A stretch of DNA of 12,534 nucleotides from NCBI GenBank assembly GCA_028565635.1, contig JAOXYB010044293.1, positions 1-12,534 on the forward strand, in the 5' to 3' direction. Source of the DNA: Phoronis ovalis (taxonomy: Eukaryota; Phoronida; Phoronidae). The position numbers and the translations under genes were made by a program. The notes under the pieces were generated by a model. The model was given only the letters and a program-made list of their open reading frames with translations. It did no database searches and was not told the origin of the DNA. This document shows positions 1 to 12,534 of this stretch, piece by piece; within the stretch, counting starts at the first letter, position 1, and every line of letters starts with the position of its first letter.

Positions 1-312
1 AAATATCTTCATCTCATAACAAGACCATTTACAAAATATTTCCAAAAGTCCAAATAACAACTGATTTGCAAACAAATACTTCAGAATCACAAGCGAAAAA
101 ATATCTGTGACATACATGCATGCATGCATAAAAGTTTGCATAAATATGAAATTTAATTTTCTTTTTTTCTCATTTCACTAAACCATCTGGCTAAAAACTT
201 CTCCATTAAGAATATTCAAAAATGTATAATTCACGAAAATAATACTCCGTTTTGTTTATTTTTCTGTTATATTTACATGTACCTGCATGCAGTCCATGCA
301 TGGATACAGTTA
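1..312 (-). other. MYO7A 3' UTR and downstream flank
   Basis: AT-rich sequence after the stop codon at 313. It holds a candidate polyadenylation signal at 255-260 and alternating CATG/TGCA tracts (about 116-130 and 281-302). I see no second gene. How far the UTR extends cannot be told from sequence. Confidence 0.6.
255..260 (-). promoter_or_regulatory. Candidate polyadenylation signal AATAAA
   Basis: Minus-strand AATAAA 53 bases past the stop codon. The downstream minus strand is A/T-rich. Position and consensus fit, but such hexamers are frequent in AT-rich DNA. Confidence 0.45.
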
Positions 313-10885
<10,573 letters not shown>

Positions 10886-11220
10886 CTAAAATAAACAAAA
10901 AATAATAATAAATACAAAATACTTGAGATATCAAACACTGTCAAAATATATATTAACAGGGAGTCCCCTAAACTTTACATCATTATTGCAAACTGTCTGA
11001 TTATGACTATATATTGCATGAAATACTGACATACTAACTAGATTGTTTCCACAGTTCATTATTATTATTTGGAAAGTTGAAGTTACCTCTTCACATGTTA
11101 ATCATTCTTGCAAGTCTCTAATTTGAAAACTAAGAGAAAGTGAACCAAAGGTAAAAGTTTCACAGATATATGATTAAAGCATAAAAGTTTTCACATAACG
11201 TTTATACTATGGAAAGCAAT

Positions 11221-11980
11221 CGGGGTTATAACTTCTACTTATAAATATTTAATTAACTAATTGGAGAGCAGGAATTAGAACAATATTATAACATGTAATA
11301 ATTTATTAAACGTTATAATGCAACTTATTACGCATAATTATTTGATTTATTACACGTAATAATTCAACCAATCAGAAAGCGGAAATTAATATGCAGAATA
11401 AATCGATCAATCATAGTCTTTCTTTCATAATCTGTCCCACCATTGGTGCTGTATATTCACTGCGAACTTGCTTTATTTATATTTTATAATGGCATGTCAT
11501 CTATATACATGAATTAATATCAAATATGAATATCAAACTAAACTATAAGATACTAACTTTAAACAGGCATAATATTATATTATACAGATTTAATACCATG
11601 TAGTCAATGAAACAGTAGAAATACCGGACTCGGAGAATTTAACCTCAACACGGGTACAGGCAACTGTTACAATACCTGCTCCAGCAAAATAATGCAAAAA
11701 TATAAAATATGGCCTTTAATGCACAATAAATTCAAAAATTCAAATTTAAAGTGTCTTAAACAGTAATACATTAAATACATATCCAGGATGTTTCTTTAAA
11801 ATCTCGTTTTAATACATCTTGTGAAGCGTTATATTTTGTGTAATGGCTGCTGAAAACTGGTCAATTTATTACGGGTATTAATTCCTGCTTTCTGATTGGT
11901 TGATTTATTATGCGTTATAAATTGAAAAATTACACGTAATAAATTGAATTATAATGTGTAACAAGTCCATAACCCTATAG
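11221..11980. mobile_element. Inverted-repeat element, MITE-like
   Basis: Left arm about 11221-11405 and right arm about 11866-11980 are inverted copies. CAACCAATCAGAAAGC at the inner end of the left arm has its complement at about 11889-11905, followed by matching TTATTACG/CGTAATAA and ATTATAA segments out to a shared GGGTTAT at the ends. Each arm is itself rich in short palindromes such as TTATTACACGTAATAA. The central 460 bp has no coding motif I recognise. Exact ends and target duplication are unclear. Confidence 0.68.
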
Positions 11981-12061
11981 TTTATGGCAAGCTGCTTTAA
12001 ATGTAAATTTTGAGGGGGCCTATTGGGCGGCCCATATATATAGTGACTTTGAATGTCAGTA

Positions 12062-12074
12062 CCCCCCCCCCCCC
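12062..12074 (+). repeat. Poly-C run (13 bases)
   Basis: Thirteen consecutive C in otherwise AT-rich DNA, just outside the inverted-repeat element. Length may be unreliable in the assembly. Confidence 0.9.
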
Positions 12075-12312
12075 AGATTCTAATCCAAGACAAATTGAAA
12101 ATATACAATAACTGTGCCAGATAAACCATAACATAGCTAGATGATAAACCTTTAAAATTAATTTTTATCCATAAAGAAAAGCAGCCTTACAATTATTCTC
12201 CAAAAAAATATCACAATGAATGGTCCGACTTAGAAGAAAACCATTCACAGTCTAAGGTTTATATAAACAGGTAAGAACAATTACGTTGAAAAAAAGTTAA
12301 AAACAAATATTA

Positions 12313-12474
12313 AATTTTGAATGAATTTTCATGTGCACAAGGCACACCAAAACTTTGTGTATCACACTTGTTCTGGCTTCTAAGTATGCTATTAGATCGT
12401 ACACATCTCTTGATGTACCGTTTTACACTAGATGGGTCGTCAAAGAACAGGCCCAGCTCTAAACATTGTAGTTG
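12313..12474 (-). other. Unidentified coding-like stretch
   Basis: 54 codons open between TGA (12477-12475) and TAA (12312-12310). The translation includes CLELGLFFDDPSSVKRYIK and later SQNKCDTQSFGVPCAH. Codon texture and base composition look protein-like in contrast to the surrounding AT-rich intron, but there is no ATG near the start and no family I recognise. It does not match myosin VII. It may be a transposon protein fragment or an unrelated exon. Confidence 0.3.
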
Positions 12475-12534
12475 TCAATAACTAGCACAACCTTTTTCAG
12501 CATTTATTACTTCCTTGTCCAACTTATATATGTA

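Larger units (their letters stand above)
10886..12534 (-). other. Upstream MYO7A intron (incomplete)
   Basis: At least 1649 bp. The preceding exon should encode the MyTH4-1 start and end on AG of a split arginine codon; I looked for such a sequence on the minus strand and found none, so the exon probably lies outside. Contents are listed separately: an inverted-repeat element, a poly-C run and a coding-like stretch. Confidence 0.75.

Noticed and set aside
116-302. CATG/TGCA alternating tracts as a regulatory site
   Set aside because: Short low-complexity palindromic runs are common in AT-rich invertebrate DNA; nothing ties them to a function.
11580-11710. Minus-strand open stretch GAGIVTVACTRVEVKFSES inside the inverted-repeat element
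   Set aside because: Short, no start or family match, and lies between repeat arms. Considered as the missing MyTH4-1 exon but does not fit that sequence.
11908-12129. Minus-strand 73-codon frame including the poly-C run
   Set aside because: Composed of an inverted-repeat arm plus a homopolymer; glycine run and low complexity, no protein features.

Overview
This is metazoan nuclear DNA: AT-rich, intron-dense and littered with decayed transposon sequence. Almost all of it is one gene on the minus strand, the C-terminal tail half of an unconventional class VII myosin (MYO7A type; the human orthologue is the Usher 1B / deafness gene). I placed 19 coding exons between 10885 and 313. All junctions keep the reading frame and together give 1003 residues ending in a stop codon. 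In order they encode the C-terminal half of MyTH4-1, FERM1, SH3, MyTH4-2 and FERM2. The motor, IQ motifs, single alpha helix and start of MyTH4-1 lie beyond the right edge.

Layout, left to right (3' to 5' of the gene): 1-312 is the 3' UTR and downstream flank, with a candidate polyadenylation signal at 255-260. The last two exons are at 313-396 and 706-825. Intron 17 (826-2365) is largely filled by a 5'-truncated, frameshifted L1/Tx1-like non-LTR retrotransposon in antisense orientation to the gene. FERM2 spans 313-4187, MyTH4-2 about 4666-6380, SH3 about 6656-7210, FERM1 7189-9990, and the end of MyTH4-1 10220-10885. Intron 3 holds a ~380-bp foldback (MITE-like) element. The region to the right of 10885 is one long intron (at least 1.65 kb) with a second inverted-repeat element, a poly-C run and an unidentified coding-like stretch.

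The most notable signal is intron 9 (5746-5967). It cannot be spliced with GT-AG rules, but it has a textbook minor-spliceosome (U12) AT-AC layout: donor ATATCCTTTT, branch site CCTTAAC ten bases before the end, terminal AC. Using it restores the family sequence exactly. The second is the retrotransposon, whose truncated 5' end appears to lie about 23 bases from the splice acceptor of exon 18.

Organism: the tail is close to the vertebrate protein, but the repeats and compact introns suggest an invertebrate, perhaps a mollusc or other lophotrochozoan. That placement is an impression, not a demonstration. No complete second cellular gene, tRNA, rRNA or CRISPR array was seen. I found no novel multi-gene system; the window is a well-preserved myosin gene with interesting splicing and transposon features.
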